A DNA stretch of 7,863 nt from Bacillota bacterium (GCA_007121375.1 SKLX01000174.1:1-7863), one strand, 5' to 3'. Positions 1-5,380 are shown, counted from the first letter of the stretch. The notes: generated from the sequence alone by a model not told the origin. Numbers and translations are program-made.

Positions 1-1
1 A

Positions 2-751
2 ACCACAGCAGAAGCTGCAAAAGCTATATGCCAGAGAATAGGTGAGAAATGTAAAGAAACTTATATTAAAAACATACCCCTTTCCTTGGCCCTGGGCTCT
101 GCAATCAAGAACAGCACCGAGAAGGACCTGGCAGAGACAATAACAGAAGCGGAAGAGGATATGTATAAACAAAAAATGGCAAAGAGACAACGGATAACCA
201 GTGCTGTGTTAAATACACTGCTACAAAATTTAGAAGCAAAAAGCTTTGAAACAAAAGATCACTACTCAAGCATGCAGGATTTGGCTCAAAAAATTGGTAA
301 GAAAATAGATCTTTCAGAATCGGAGTTAAACAGGTTAGAAAAGTTGATTAGAATGCATGATATAGGTAAAATAAATGTTTCTGAAGAGATATTAACAAAG
401 AAAGGTTCTTTAACCGCAGAGGAATGGAAAATTATTAAGAAACATCCTGAAACAGGATACAGGATTTCCCGGGCAACGGAAGGTCTTGTTTATGTAGCCG
501 AAGATATTTTAGCCCACCATGAGCGCTGGGACGGTTCAGGGTATCCGCAGGGGCTAAAAGAAAAGGAGATACCTTTGTTGGCCCGGATAACGGCTATTGT
601 TGATGCTTATGAGGTAATGACCAGTGGAAGACCTTATAAAAAAGCCATGTCCCGGGAAGAAATTATTGCGGAACTAAAAAGGTGTACTGGCAGCCAGTTC
701 GACCCGGAACTGGCAGTTGTTTTTCTGAAGATTTTAAAAGAAGAGCATTAG
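2..751 (+). CDS. GGDEF (C-terminal tail) plus HD-GYP c-di-GMP phosphodiesterase, 5' partial
   Basis: Reading frame 2 is open from the window edge, so the true start lies upstream and the TTG at 86 is only an internal codon. The first ~55 codons look like the end of a GGDEF domain: an IPLSLALGSA strand, then AEEDMYKQK, matching the usual 'AD.aMY.aK' ending. A complete HD-GYP domain follows. Counting from the codon at 86, the candidate metal ligands are all present: E55 and H59 (ETKDH), H91-D92 (MHDIGKI), H120 (KKHPETG), H144-H145 (HHERWDGSGYPQGL) and D173 (VDAYEVM), with the GYP motif at 152-154. HD-GYP proteins hydrolyse c-di-GMP, usually to pGpG or GMP, and the full ligand set suggests an active enzyme. 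Whether the GGDEF half is active cannot be judged, because its signature lies outside. A terminator follows 30 bases downstream, so this gene ends its own transcript. Confidence 0.93.
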   Translation, partial: TTAEAAKAICQRIGEKCKETYIKNIPLSLALGSAIKNSTEKDLAETITEAEEDMYKQKMAKRQRITSAVLNTLLQNLEAKSFETKDHYSSMQDLAQKIGKKIDLSESELNRLEKLIRMHDIGKINVSEEILTKKGSLTAEEWKIIKKHPETGYRISRATEGLVYVAEDILAHHERWDGSGYPQGLKEKEIPLLARITAIVDAYEVMTSGRPYKKAMSREEIIAELKRCTGSQFDPELAVVFLKILKEEH

Positions 752-781
752 CTGTTTATGTTTATCGACTTTTAAAACACG

Positions 782-811
782 AACACGGAGAAAAATTTCC
801 GTGTTTTTTTT
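782..811 (+). terminator. Rho-independent terminator after the HD-GYP gene
   Basis: An 8-bp perfect stem, AACACGGA (782-789) with TCCGTGTT (798-805), and an 8-base A/T-rich loop run directly into T804-811. It separates the HD-GYP gene from the regulator downstream. Confidence 0.92.
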
Positions 812-831
812 ATTCATCCTTTAAAATATTT

Positions 832-857
832 GTCAAAATATAGTTAAATATTTTGAC
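832..857. promoter_or_regulatory. Perfect 10-bp inverted repeat over the -35 box: candidate operator
   Basis: GTCAAAATAT (832-841) and ATATTTTGAC (848-857) are exact inverted copies separated by AGTTAA. The right arm covers the first five bases of the -35 box TTGACT at 853-858. Its dyad symmetry suits a dimeric HTH repressor, and the XRE protein encoded just downstream is the obvious candidate for autoregulation. There is no T-run after it, so it is not a terminator. The operator role is inferred from position and symmetry only. Confidence 0.6.
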
Positions 858-881
858 TTTATCCAGGAATAAATATAAAAT
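853..881 (+). promoter_or_regulatory. Sigma-A-type promoter for the XRE regulator-dusB unit
   Basis: The -35 box TTGACT (853-858) and the -10 box TAAAAT (876-881) are separated by 17 bases, each with one mismatch to consensus. The predicted leader to the ATG at 954 is about 65 nt. The region is very AT-rich, so alternative -10 placements such as TATAAA at 874 are possible. Confidence 0.65.
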
Positions 882-953
882 AATACTTGTAACAATAAAA
901 AATTTCCATAAATAACATTTATTATACAGGGCTTTCCCGAAGGAGGTGGAAAA

Positions 954-1208
954 ATGTCTTTATTCTTGGGTAAAAGAATCCGTGGTTTAAGAAGGCTTAA
1001 ACGCTTCACCCAGCAGTCAATGTCAGAAAAAATAGGCATTTCCGTCAGTATGGTAAGCAATATAGAGCGGGGGAAAAAATACCCCAGCTATGATTTAATA
1101 GCCAAAATAGCAGAAACTTTGCAGGTTCCCCAGGAAGAACTTTTTGTTCTCCCGGAGTCTGAGAGTAATGAGGAAGAAGCCTTAAATATTAATTCAAACA
1201 TGGGATAA
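954..1208 (+). CDS. Small XRE-family HTH regulator, YazB-like
   Basis: This 84-residue protein is almost entirely one Cro/C1-type helix-turn-helix domain. Residues ~5-62 carry the family pattern: KRIRGLRRLKRFTQQ, a turn at EKIGIS (25-30), a recognition helix around SVSMVSNIERG (30-40), and the closing PSYDLIAKIAETLQVPQEEL. A short acidic tail follows (ESESNEEE, 68-75). The start is fixed by an excellent AGGAGG site at 941-946 placed 7 bases before the ATG. The gene ends 15 bases before dusB and shares its transcript. In Bacillus subtilis a small XRE protein, YazB, likewise sits directly upstream of dusB and lysS, so this is probably its positional counterpart. Its target genes are unknown. 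The inverted repeat at 832-857 suggests that it controls its own promoter. Confidence 0.88.
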   Translation: MSLFLGKRIRGLRRLKRFTQQSMSEKIGISVSMVSNIERGKKYPSYDLIAKIAETLQVPQEELFVLPESESNEEEALNINSNMG

Positions 1209-1223
1209 GAAAGACTGGTAGCA

Positions 1224-2180
1224 ATGAAGCTGAAAGATTTGTTCCTTAAAAACCATATATTTTTAGCCCCCATGGCCGGAATTACCAATTCTGCCTTTCG
1301 CCAGCTTGCTAAAGAATTTGGCTGTGGGCTGGTGTTCACAGAGATGGTCAATGCCCGGGGACTGGTAGAGGGGGTAAAAAATGCCTGGAAGCTTACAGAA
1401 CATACTTCTCAGGAAAAGCCCCTGGGGCTGCAGATTTTTGGTTCTGACCCTTCCCTTATGGCAGAGGCGGCAGTTATAGGAGAAGAAAAAGGCTTTGACC
1501 TCATCGATATAAACATGGGGTGCCCTACTCCTAAAATTGTTAAAAACGGGGAAGGGGCAGCCCTGATGAGGAACCTTCCCCTGGCGAAGAAAATAATGTC
1601 TTCAGTAGTAAAGGCCGTAGAAATTCCGGTAACTGTAAAGATCAGGAAGGGCTGGTCCCGGGAAGAGGTGACGGCCTTGTCCCTGGCCGAAAGGGCTGAG
1701 GAGGCAGGAATTGACTTGATTACCCTTCACGGCCGCAGCCGGGAAGAGTTTTACGGGGGAGAAGCAGATTGGAGTATAATTAAAAGGGTTAAAGAAGTCG
1801 TGCAAATTCCCCTGGTAGGTAACGGAGACATAACAGGGCCCCTGGCGGCCAGAAAAATGCTGAAGGAAACGTCCTGTGACGGTATTATGATTGGACGGGG
1901 AGCCATGGGTAATCCCTGGATTTTTAAAAGGATAGATTATTATTTAAACCAGGGAGAGCTTTTACCTCCTCCCGGGGTGGAGGAGATCGTCAAAGTAGCC
2001 TTAAAACATTTAAAGCTTCTCATTGACTTAAAGGGTGAATATATTGGGGTGAGGGAGATGAGGAAAAATGCTTCCTGGTACATCAAGGGAATAAAAGGTG
2101 CCGCCCGGGTGAGAAGGCAGATAAACTCCTGTGGAACCGCCGGAGAAATGGAAGATGCTTTAAAAAGCCTTATAGAATAA
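1224..2180 (+). CDS. dusB: tRNA-dihydrouridine synthase B
   Basis: DusB is a flavin (FMN) enzyme that uses NADPH to reduce specific uridines in tRNA to dihydrouridine, in the cytoplasm. The 318-residue length is normal for the family. Signatures in order: APMAGITNSAFR (15-26) at the start of the TIM barrel, LGLQIFGSDP (67-76), the active-site segment DINMGCPTPKIVKNGEGA (95-112) with the catalytic proton-donor cysteine at C100, VKIRKGW (138-144), LHGRSREEFYGG (168-179), VGNGDI (198-203), and the FMN-phosphate segment IMIGRGAMGNPW (221-232). A C-terminal helical domain follows from about 240 and keeps the R-x-x-R-K-type helix REMRKNASWYIKG (277-289). The ribosome site before the ATG is weak, which fits translational coupling to the gene 15 bases upstream. 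Which tRNA positions it modifies cannot be told from sequence. Confidence 0.96.
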   Translation: MKLKDLFLKNHIFLAPMAGITNSAFRQLAKEFGCGLVFTEMVNARGLVEGVKNAWKLTEHTSQEKPLGLQIFGSDPSLMAEAAVIGEEKGFDLIDINMGCPTPKIVKNGEGAALMRNLPLAKKIMSSVVKAVEIPVTVKIRKGWSREEVTALSLAERAEEAGIDLITLHGRSREEFYGGEADWSIIKRVKEVVQIPLVGNGDITGPLAARKMLKETSCDGIMIGRGAMGNPWIFKRIDYYLNQGELLPPPGVEEIVKVALKHLKLLIDLKGEYIGVREMRKNASWYIKGIKGAARVRRQINSCGTAGEMEDALKSLIE

Positions 2181-2201
2181 TAAGATGACAGCCAAAATAT
2201 C

Positions 2202-2227
2202 AGCCCTGTTTTCAGGGTTATTTTTTT
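2202..2227 (+). terminator. Rho-independent terminator after dusB
   Basis: CCCTG (2204-2208), a TTTT loop and CAGGG (2213-2217) form the core, extended by G-T and A-T pairs at the base (2202-2203 with 2218-2219). Seven T residues follow at 2221-2227. The stem is short, but position and U-tract fit an intrinsic terminator 22 bases after the dusB stop. Confidence 0.82.
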
Positions 2228-2235
2228 GATATGTT

Positions 2236-2246
2236 AAATATATTTC
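2236..2246. repeat. Left copy of an 11-base direct repeat flanking vapBC
   Basis: AAATATATTTC here recurs exactly at 3077-3087. The two copies bracket the vapBC module and its promoter. It could be a trace of insertion, but an AT-only motif of this length can also recur by chance. Confidence 0.4.
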
Positions 2247-2270
2247 ATTGTAAATAATAAGTTTTTATGA

Positions 2271-2299
2271 TTGACAGGACCAGAAAAGTGGCATATACT
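2271..2299 (+). promoter_or_regulatory. Strong sigma-A promoter of vapBC
   Basis: A perfect -35 box TTGACA (2271-2276), a 17-base spacer, and the -10 box TATACT (2294-2299) with one mismatch. The predicted transcript starts near 2306, giving a leader of about 100 nt before the vapB ATG at 2410. Confidence 0.85.
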
Positions 2300-2313
2300 A
2301 TGATATATACTAT
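2293..2313. repeat. 12-base-period direct repeat over the vapBC -10 box
   Basis: ATATACTAT occurs at 2293-2301 and again at 2305-2313. The first copy contains the -10 box and the second covers the predicted transcription start. Toxin-antitoxin operons of this type are usually repressed by the VapBC complex binding near the promoter, so this is one of two candidate binding sites. Confidence 0.45.
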
Positions 2314-2327
2314 AAGAAGAGGGCAAT

Positions 2328-2377
2328 GCTGACGGATGTCAAGTAGTTATCAAACAAAGAAATATTTGACTGTCAGC
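2328..2377 (+). promoter_or_regulatory. Nested inverted repeat in the vapB leader
   Basis: GCTGAC (2328-2333) pairs with GTCAGC (2372-2377), and inside it GTCAA (2338-2342) pairs with TTGAC (2366-2370), leaving a 23-base A-rich loop. In RNA this is a two-part stem just upstream of the ribosome site at 2396-2403. As DNA it is a dyad downstream of the promoter that could bind the VapBC complex. There is no T-run, so it is not a terminator. Sequence alone does not decide between the two roles. Confidence 0.5.
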
Positions 2378-2409
2378 TGATGCTCCTGGTATGCAAGGGA
2401 GGTTATTTT

Positions 2410-2637
2410 ATGGATAAAGCAAAAATATTCGAAAATGGTAGGAGCCAGGCAGTTCGCCTGCCTAAAGAGTATCGTTTTGATGATACTGAAGTTTTTATTA
2501 AAAAGCTTAATGACGTTGTGCTTCTGATACCTAAAAATAGCTGCTGGAAAACTTTTGAATCATCCATAGATTCTTTTACTGAAGACTTTCCAATCGATAG
2601 AAAGCAGCCGGAAATACCAAAGAGAGAAGATATGTGA
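2410..2637 (+). CDS. vapB: VapB-type antitoxin (VagC/AbrB-like fold)
   Basis: This 75-residue antitoxin should bind and neutralise the VapC RNase and repress the operon together with it. The N-terminal half carries the VagC/VapB pattern of the swapped-hairpin AbrB fold: KAKIFENGRSQAVRLPKEYRF (residues 3-23), then EVFIKKLNDVVLLIPK (27-42). The C-terminal part from ~45 is the flexible, charged segment that normally wraps the toxin. I chose the ATG at 2410 because AGGGAGG at 2397-2403 lies 6 bases upstream and the AbrB motif begins right after it. The in-frame ATG at 2380 would add 10 residues unlike the family and has no good ribosome site. The stop codon overlaps the vapC start by 4 bases. Confidence 0.88.
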   Translation: MDKAKIFENGRSQAVRLPKEYRFDDTEVFIKKLNDVVLLIPKNSCWKTFESSIDSFTEDFPIDRKQPEIPKREDM

Positions 2638-3038
2638 TGAAATATATGCTTGATACAAATATTTGTATTTATATTATTAAAAATAAGCCTTTAAAAGTAA
2701 TTGAAGCATTAAAAAAAGTCGAAATTGGACAAATATGTCTTTCTGTAATCACTTTGGCTGAATTAGAATATGGGGTAGAAAAAAGCCAGCAGCGGGAAAA
2801 AAACAAACTTGCCCTGACTGGCTTTTTAATTCCATTTGAGATTTTGCCTTTTCCTTTAAAAGCAGCAACAAAGTTCGGAGAAATTCGTGCTTTTCTCGAA
2901 AAAAAAGGAAAATCCGTTGGAGCATATGATTTATTAATAGGAGCCCATGCACTGTCAGAGGATGCCGTACTGGTGACAAACAATATTAAGGATTTTTCAA
3001 ATATACCAAACCTTTTACTGGAAAATTGGGCCGAGTGA
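2634..3038 (+). CDS. vapC: VapC PIN-domain toxin RNase (initiator-tRNA type)
   Basis: This 134-residue PIN-domain ribonuclease has candidate Mg-binding acids D7 (MLDTNICIYIIKNKP), E43 (TLAELEYG), D99 (GAYDLLIGAHA) and D120 in TNNIKDF, ending in LENWAE. It closely resembles the enteric VapC/MvpT subgroup, whose members cut initiator tRNA-fMet in the anticodon loop. That target is inferred from family resemblance. The start is either GTG at 2634 or ATG at 2637. GTG aligns best with the enteric N-terminus as I recall it and gives a 4-base GTGA overlap with the vapB stop, typical of translational coupling. By hand count GC over 2641-3000 is 118/360 (33%), against 86/180 (48%) over 1381-1560 in dusB, a sign of separate origin. 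All active-site residues are present, so the toxin is probably functional. Confidence 0.92.
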   Translation: MMKYMLDTNICIYIIKNKPLKVIEALKKVEIGQICLSVITLAELEYGVEKSQQREKNKLALTGFLIPFEILPFPLKAATKFGEIRAFLEKKGKSVGAYDLLIGAHALSEDAVLVTNNIKDFSNIPNLLLENWAE

Positions 3039-3054
3039 GGGACAGATCCCTTTT
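3038..3054 (+). terminator. Possible weak terminator after vapC
   Basis: GGGA (3039-3042), loop CAGA, and TCCC (3047-3050), extended by an A-T pair, are followed by only four T residues. It starts directly at the vapC stop. The stem is short and the U-tract poor, so it may terminate only partly or not at all. Confidence 0.3.
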
Positions 3055-3076
3055 GGTGAGCCCCCTTTCCGGGATG

Positions 3077-3087
3077 AAATATATTTC
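3077..3087. repeat. Right copy of the 11-base direct repeat flanking vapBC
   Basis: AAATATATTTC matches 2236-2246 exactly. With the preceding G at 3076 this copy is also a perfect 12-base palindrome, GAAATATATTTC, placed 8 bases before the -35 box at 3096. It could therefore equally be a regulator site for the downstream unit. Confidence 0.4.
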
Positions 3088-3095
3088 CTTAGATG

Positions 3096-3124
3096 TTGTT
3101 ATTTCCTTTTAAAACTGCTATTAT
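3096..3124 (+). promoter_or_regulatory. Extended -10 promoter for the unknown gene-AAR-like pair
   Basis: The -35 box TTGTTA (3096-3101) and -10 box TATTAT (3119-3124) are 17 bases apart, with TG at 3116-3117 giving an extended -10. The predicted leader to the ATG at 3175 is about 45 nt. This promoter means the pair does not depend on vapBC transcription. Confidence 0.68.
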
Positions 3125-3174
3125 CATGGGGTAAGGAATCTAATTCTATATACATAAGAGATAGGAGAAGTTCC

Positions 3175-4077
3175 ATGAAGCATGTAGTAAGCGTCAGCCT
3201 GGGGTCATCTAAAAGAAATCACCTGGTAGAAATAGATGTTTTGGGAGAGAATTTTATAATTGAACGCCGGGGGACAGACGGAGATATGGAGGCCATGATC
3301 AGGATGATCAGGGACCTGGATGGAAAGGTGGATGCCTTTGGACTGGGAGGCATGGATCTTTATATTTTTGCCGGAACCCGGCGATATATACTCCGGGATG
3401 CCATGAAGGTTGCTTCGGCAGCCCGGATTACTCCCCTGGTAGATGGATCGGGGTTAAAAAATACCCTGGAACGAAGGGTAATTAATTACTTGAGGGAAAA
3501 CACGGATCTTTTATCTTCCCGGGAAAAGGTCCTTATGGTTTGCGCCATGGATCGCTTTGGGATGGCCCAGGCCCTGGTAGAATCGGGCTGTCAGCTGATT
3601 TTGGGAGATTTTATTTTTGTTCTGGGACTCCCCCTACCCCTTAACAGCTTAAAAAGCCTGGAAACTCTAGCCCGGCTGGCGGTCCCCATCGTAAGGAATT
3701 TCCCCTTTAAATATCTTTATCCCACCGGTGCAAAACAGGAAGAGACCACTCCCAGGCACGGGAAGTATTTTCATGGGGCAGATATAATAGCAGGAGATTT
3801 CCACTTCATCCGCCGCTATATGCCCCAACGCCTGGAGGGGAAAAGCATTATAACCAATACTGTTACCAGTGATGATGTGGAGCTTTTAAAGGAAAGGGGA
3901 GTTAAATACCTGGTTACTACTACCCCGGAACTTAAGGGCAGGTCCTTTGGAACTAATGTTATGGAGGCCATGCTGGTTGCTGCATCGGGGAAAAAAGAAG
4001 AATTAACCAGCGATGAATATAACTCCCTCCTGTCCAAAATAAATTTTAAGCCCCGGGTAGAACTGCTTAATAAATAG
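3175..4077 (+). CDS. Conserved protein of unknown function, often named quinate 5-dehydrogenase
   Basis: I do not recognise a characterised family here. From memory, similar Firmicute proteins of about 300 residues carry the name quinate 5-dehydrogenase, but I see nothing that supports that activity: no clear GxGxxG dinucleotide motif in a beta-alpha-beta setting and no shikimate-dehydrogenase substrate motif. Visible features are an N-terminal strand VVSVSLGSSKRNH (4-16), a glycine-rich stretch AFGLGGMDLYIFAG (54-67), GDFIFVLGLPLPL (144-156), an invariant-looking GADIIAGDFHFIRRYMP (201-217), and TTTPELKGRSFGTNVMEAM (248-266). There is no signal peptide or convincing membrane span, so it is probably cytosolic. 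The start is supported by AGGAGA at 3163-3168, 6 bases before the ATG. The AAR-like gene follows after 16 bases, so the two are very probably co-transcribed and may act together. Base composition looks like the host's. Confidence 0.85.
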   Translation: MKHVVSVSLGSSKRNHLVEIDVLGENFIIERRGTDGDMEAMIRMIRDLDGKVDAFGLGGMDLYIFAGTRRYILRDAMKVASAARITPLVDGSGLKNTLERRVINYLRENTDLLSSREKVLMVCAMDRFGMAQALVESGCQLILGDFIFVLGLPLPLNSLKSLETLARLAVPIVRNFPFKYLYPTGAKQEETTPRHGKYFHGADIIAGDFHFIRRYMPQRLEGKSIITNTVTSDDVELLKERGVKYLVTTTPELKGRSFGTNVMEAMLVAASGKKEELTSDEYNSLLSKINFKPRVELLNK

Positions 4078-4093
4078 AAGGGAAGGTTTTGTT

Positions 4094-5182
4094 TTGGGTA
4101 AATTTGCTTTTATTATACACCCCATAGAACTGGAGGATATTTTCAGGAAATTTGGGTTTTTGCGCTTTTTCCCTAAAAGGATAGTGGAGACATTGATTAA
4201 AAAGATGTCTCCCTCTAAGGTTTCGGATATAACGGGGATTAAATCTCCCTATGGAGAAACGGAAGGATGGTTCGTGTCCTGCCCCCTTACCTCCAGGCAA
4301 ATGGTGGAACTACCCCTGGATTATGTTTTAAATAAAATAATAAAGGCGGGTAAAGTTTGTGAGGAACTGGGAGCAGATATTATAGGCCTGGGGGCCATGA
4401 CCTCCGTTGTGGGTGATGCAGGAATTACCATAGCTGAAAATCTGGAGGCAGCGGTAACTACCGGTAACAGCTACACCGTGGCTACAGCCCTAGAGGGGAC
4501 TAAAAAGGCTGCCCACCTTATGGATATAGACCTGGAAAGGGCGGAGGTACTGGTGGTGGGTGCCACTGGTTCCATCGGCAGTGCTGCAGCCCGGATTTTA
4601 GCAAGGGAATGTAAATACCTTACCCTTTTGGCCCGGGATGAAAGAAAACTGGATTACCTGTCCCGTCAAATAATGAAAGAAACCGGCCTGGCCGTCAGGA
4701 GTACTTCTAATATAAAAAGGGCCTTGCCTTCTGCCGATATAATTATTGCCGTTACCGGTTCTGCAGAGGCAGTTATTAAAGGGGAAGACTTGAAGCCGGG
4801 AGCGGTGGTATGTGATGTGGCCCGTCCCCGGGACGTTTCGAAAGCGGTGGCGGAAAAAAGGAAAGATGTTTTGGTAATTGAAGGGGGAGTGGTGCAGGTT
4901 CCCGGACCTGTTAGCTTTAACTTTGATTTTGGGTTTCCCCCGGGAACCTCCTATGCCTGTATGGCAGAGACCATGATCCTGGCCCTGGAAGAACGGTATG
5001 AGAATTTTTCTCTGGGAAGGGATATCAGGGTTTCCCAGATAGATACTATTTCCCGGCTGGCTGAAAAACACAACTTTAAACTGGCAGGTTTCAGGAGTTT
5101 TGAAAGGGCTATCAGCGAGGAAGAAATTCTGGCGGTTAAAGAAGGGGCTAAGGAAAAGGTTGCCCAGGGTTCCCGGGTTTAA
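4094..5182 (+). CDS. AAR-like (fatty acyl-ACP/acyl-CoA reductase family) oxidoreductase
   Basis: This 362-residue NAD(P)-binding protein follows the cyanobacterial acyl-ACP reductase (AAR) along its length, as far as I can compare from memory. It has an N-terminal GKFAFIIHPIELEDI (2-16), then LGADIIGLGAMTSVV (92-106), TTGNSYTVATA (122-132), the Rossmann motif VVGATGSIGSA (154-164), the strand ending LLARDERKL (178-186), IEGGVVQVPG (262-271), YACMAETMILALE (287-299) and NFSLGRDIRVSQID (304-317). In AAR a cysteine in the corresponding 'FACFAEAM' segment forms the acyl-thioester, and C289 matches it. AAR reduces long-chain acyl-ACP or acyl-CoA to the aldehyde with NADPH. Such proteins are often called shikimate dehydrogenase, but the SxSxxxHN substrate motif is absent. 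The start is TTG at 4094, with AAGGGAAGG at 4078-4086 as ribosome site. The exact substrate is not shown by sequence. Confidence 0.8.
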   Translation: MGKFAFIIHPIELEDIFRKFGFLRFFPKRIVETLIKKMSPSKVSDITGIKSPYGETEGWFVSCPLTSRQMVELPLDYVLNKIIKAGKVCEELGADIIGLGAMTSVVGDAGITIAENLEAAVTTGNSYTVATALEGTKKAAHLMDIDLERAEVLVVGATGSIGSAAARILARECKYLTLLARDERKLDYLSRQIMKETGLAVRSTSNIKRALPSADIIIAVTGSAEAVIKGEDLKPGAVVCDVARPRDVSKAVAEKRKDVLVIEGGVVQVPGPVSFNFDFGFPPGTSYACMAETMILALEERYENFSLGRDIRVSQIDTISRLAEKHNFKLAGFRSFERAISEEEILAVKEGAKEKVAQGSRV

Positions 5183-5207
5183 AGAATAAATTTTAAGTTC
5201 TCTTAAT

Positions 5208-5236
5208 TTGACAAAAAAAATCATCTATTCTATAAT
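5208..5236 (+). promoter_or_regulatory. Perfect consensus sigma-A promoter of greA
   Basis: TTGACA (5208-5213), exactly 17 bases, TATAAT (5231-5236): both boxes match consensus at all positions. Transcription should start near 5243, giving a leader of about 225 nt before the greA ATG at 5468. Confidence 0.93.
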
Positions 5237-5265
5237 ATTAGAAAAAATTAGAAGAACTTTATTTT

Positions 5266-5293
5266 TCAGGAGGTTATAAAATATTTCTCCTGA
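5266..5293 (+). promoter_or_regulatory. Leader hairpin 1, enclosing an orphan Shine-Dalgarno sequence
   Basis: TCAGGAG (5266-5272) pairs with CTCCTGA (5287-5293) around a 14-base A/T loop. The left arm contains a full AGGAGG (5268-5273), yet the only codons at proper distance are the rare starts ATA (5281) and ATT (5283). The hairpin would mask this site. Confidence 0.55.
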
Positions 5294-5318
5294 GCAACAA
5301 TAGATAAAGATTGTAAGG

Positions 5319-5342
5319 AGTGTCAAGGAAATTCTTGGCACT
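5319..5342 (+). promoter_or_regulatory. Leader hairpin 2
   Basis: AGTGTCAAG (5319-5327) pairs with CTTGGCACT (5334-5342) in a 9-bp stem with one G-T pair and a 6-base loop GAAATT. It is the most stable-looking of the three hairpins. The following bases ATATTTATATG are not a U-tract. Confidence 0.6.
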
Positions 5343-5351
5343 ATATTTATA

Positions 5352-5380
5352 TGCTGCTCAAAGGATTGAGAAGTTCAGCA
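5352..5380 (+). promoter_or_regulatory. Leader hairpin 3 with AGGA loop
   Basis: TGCTG (5352-5356) pairs with CAGCA (5376-5380) and CTCAA (5357-5361) with TTGAG (5366-5370). A 5-base bulge, AAGTT, lies on the 3' side, and the terminal loop is AGGA (5362-5365). A GGA held in a hairpin loop is the shape favoured by CsrA-type RNA-binding proteins. Confidence 0.55.

Noticed and set aside
833..1060. A 75-codon minus-strand frame over the XRE regulator
   Set aside because: It overlaps a well-supported HTH gene with a strong ribosome site and its own promoter on the + strand, and shows no family pattern.
2380..2409. ATG at 2380 as the vapB start
   Set aside because: It adds 10 residues absent from the family pattern. 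The ATG at 2410 has AGGGAGG at ideal distance and directly precedes the antitoxin motif.
4094..5182. Shikimate or quinate dehydrogenase as the function of this gene
   Set aside because: The substrate motif SxSxxxHN and the usual catalytic Lys/Asp context are missing, while AAR-type motifs are present along the protein.
4598..5224. A 208-codon open frame on the minus strand
   Set aside because: It lies antisense inside the AAR-like gene, whose motifs are clear, and its translation shows no recognisable domain.
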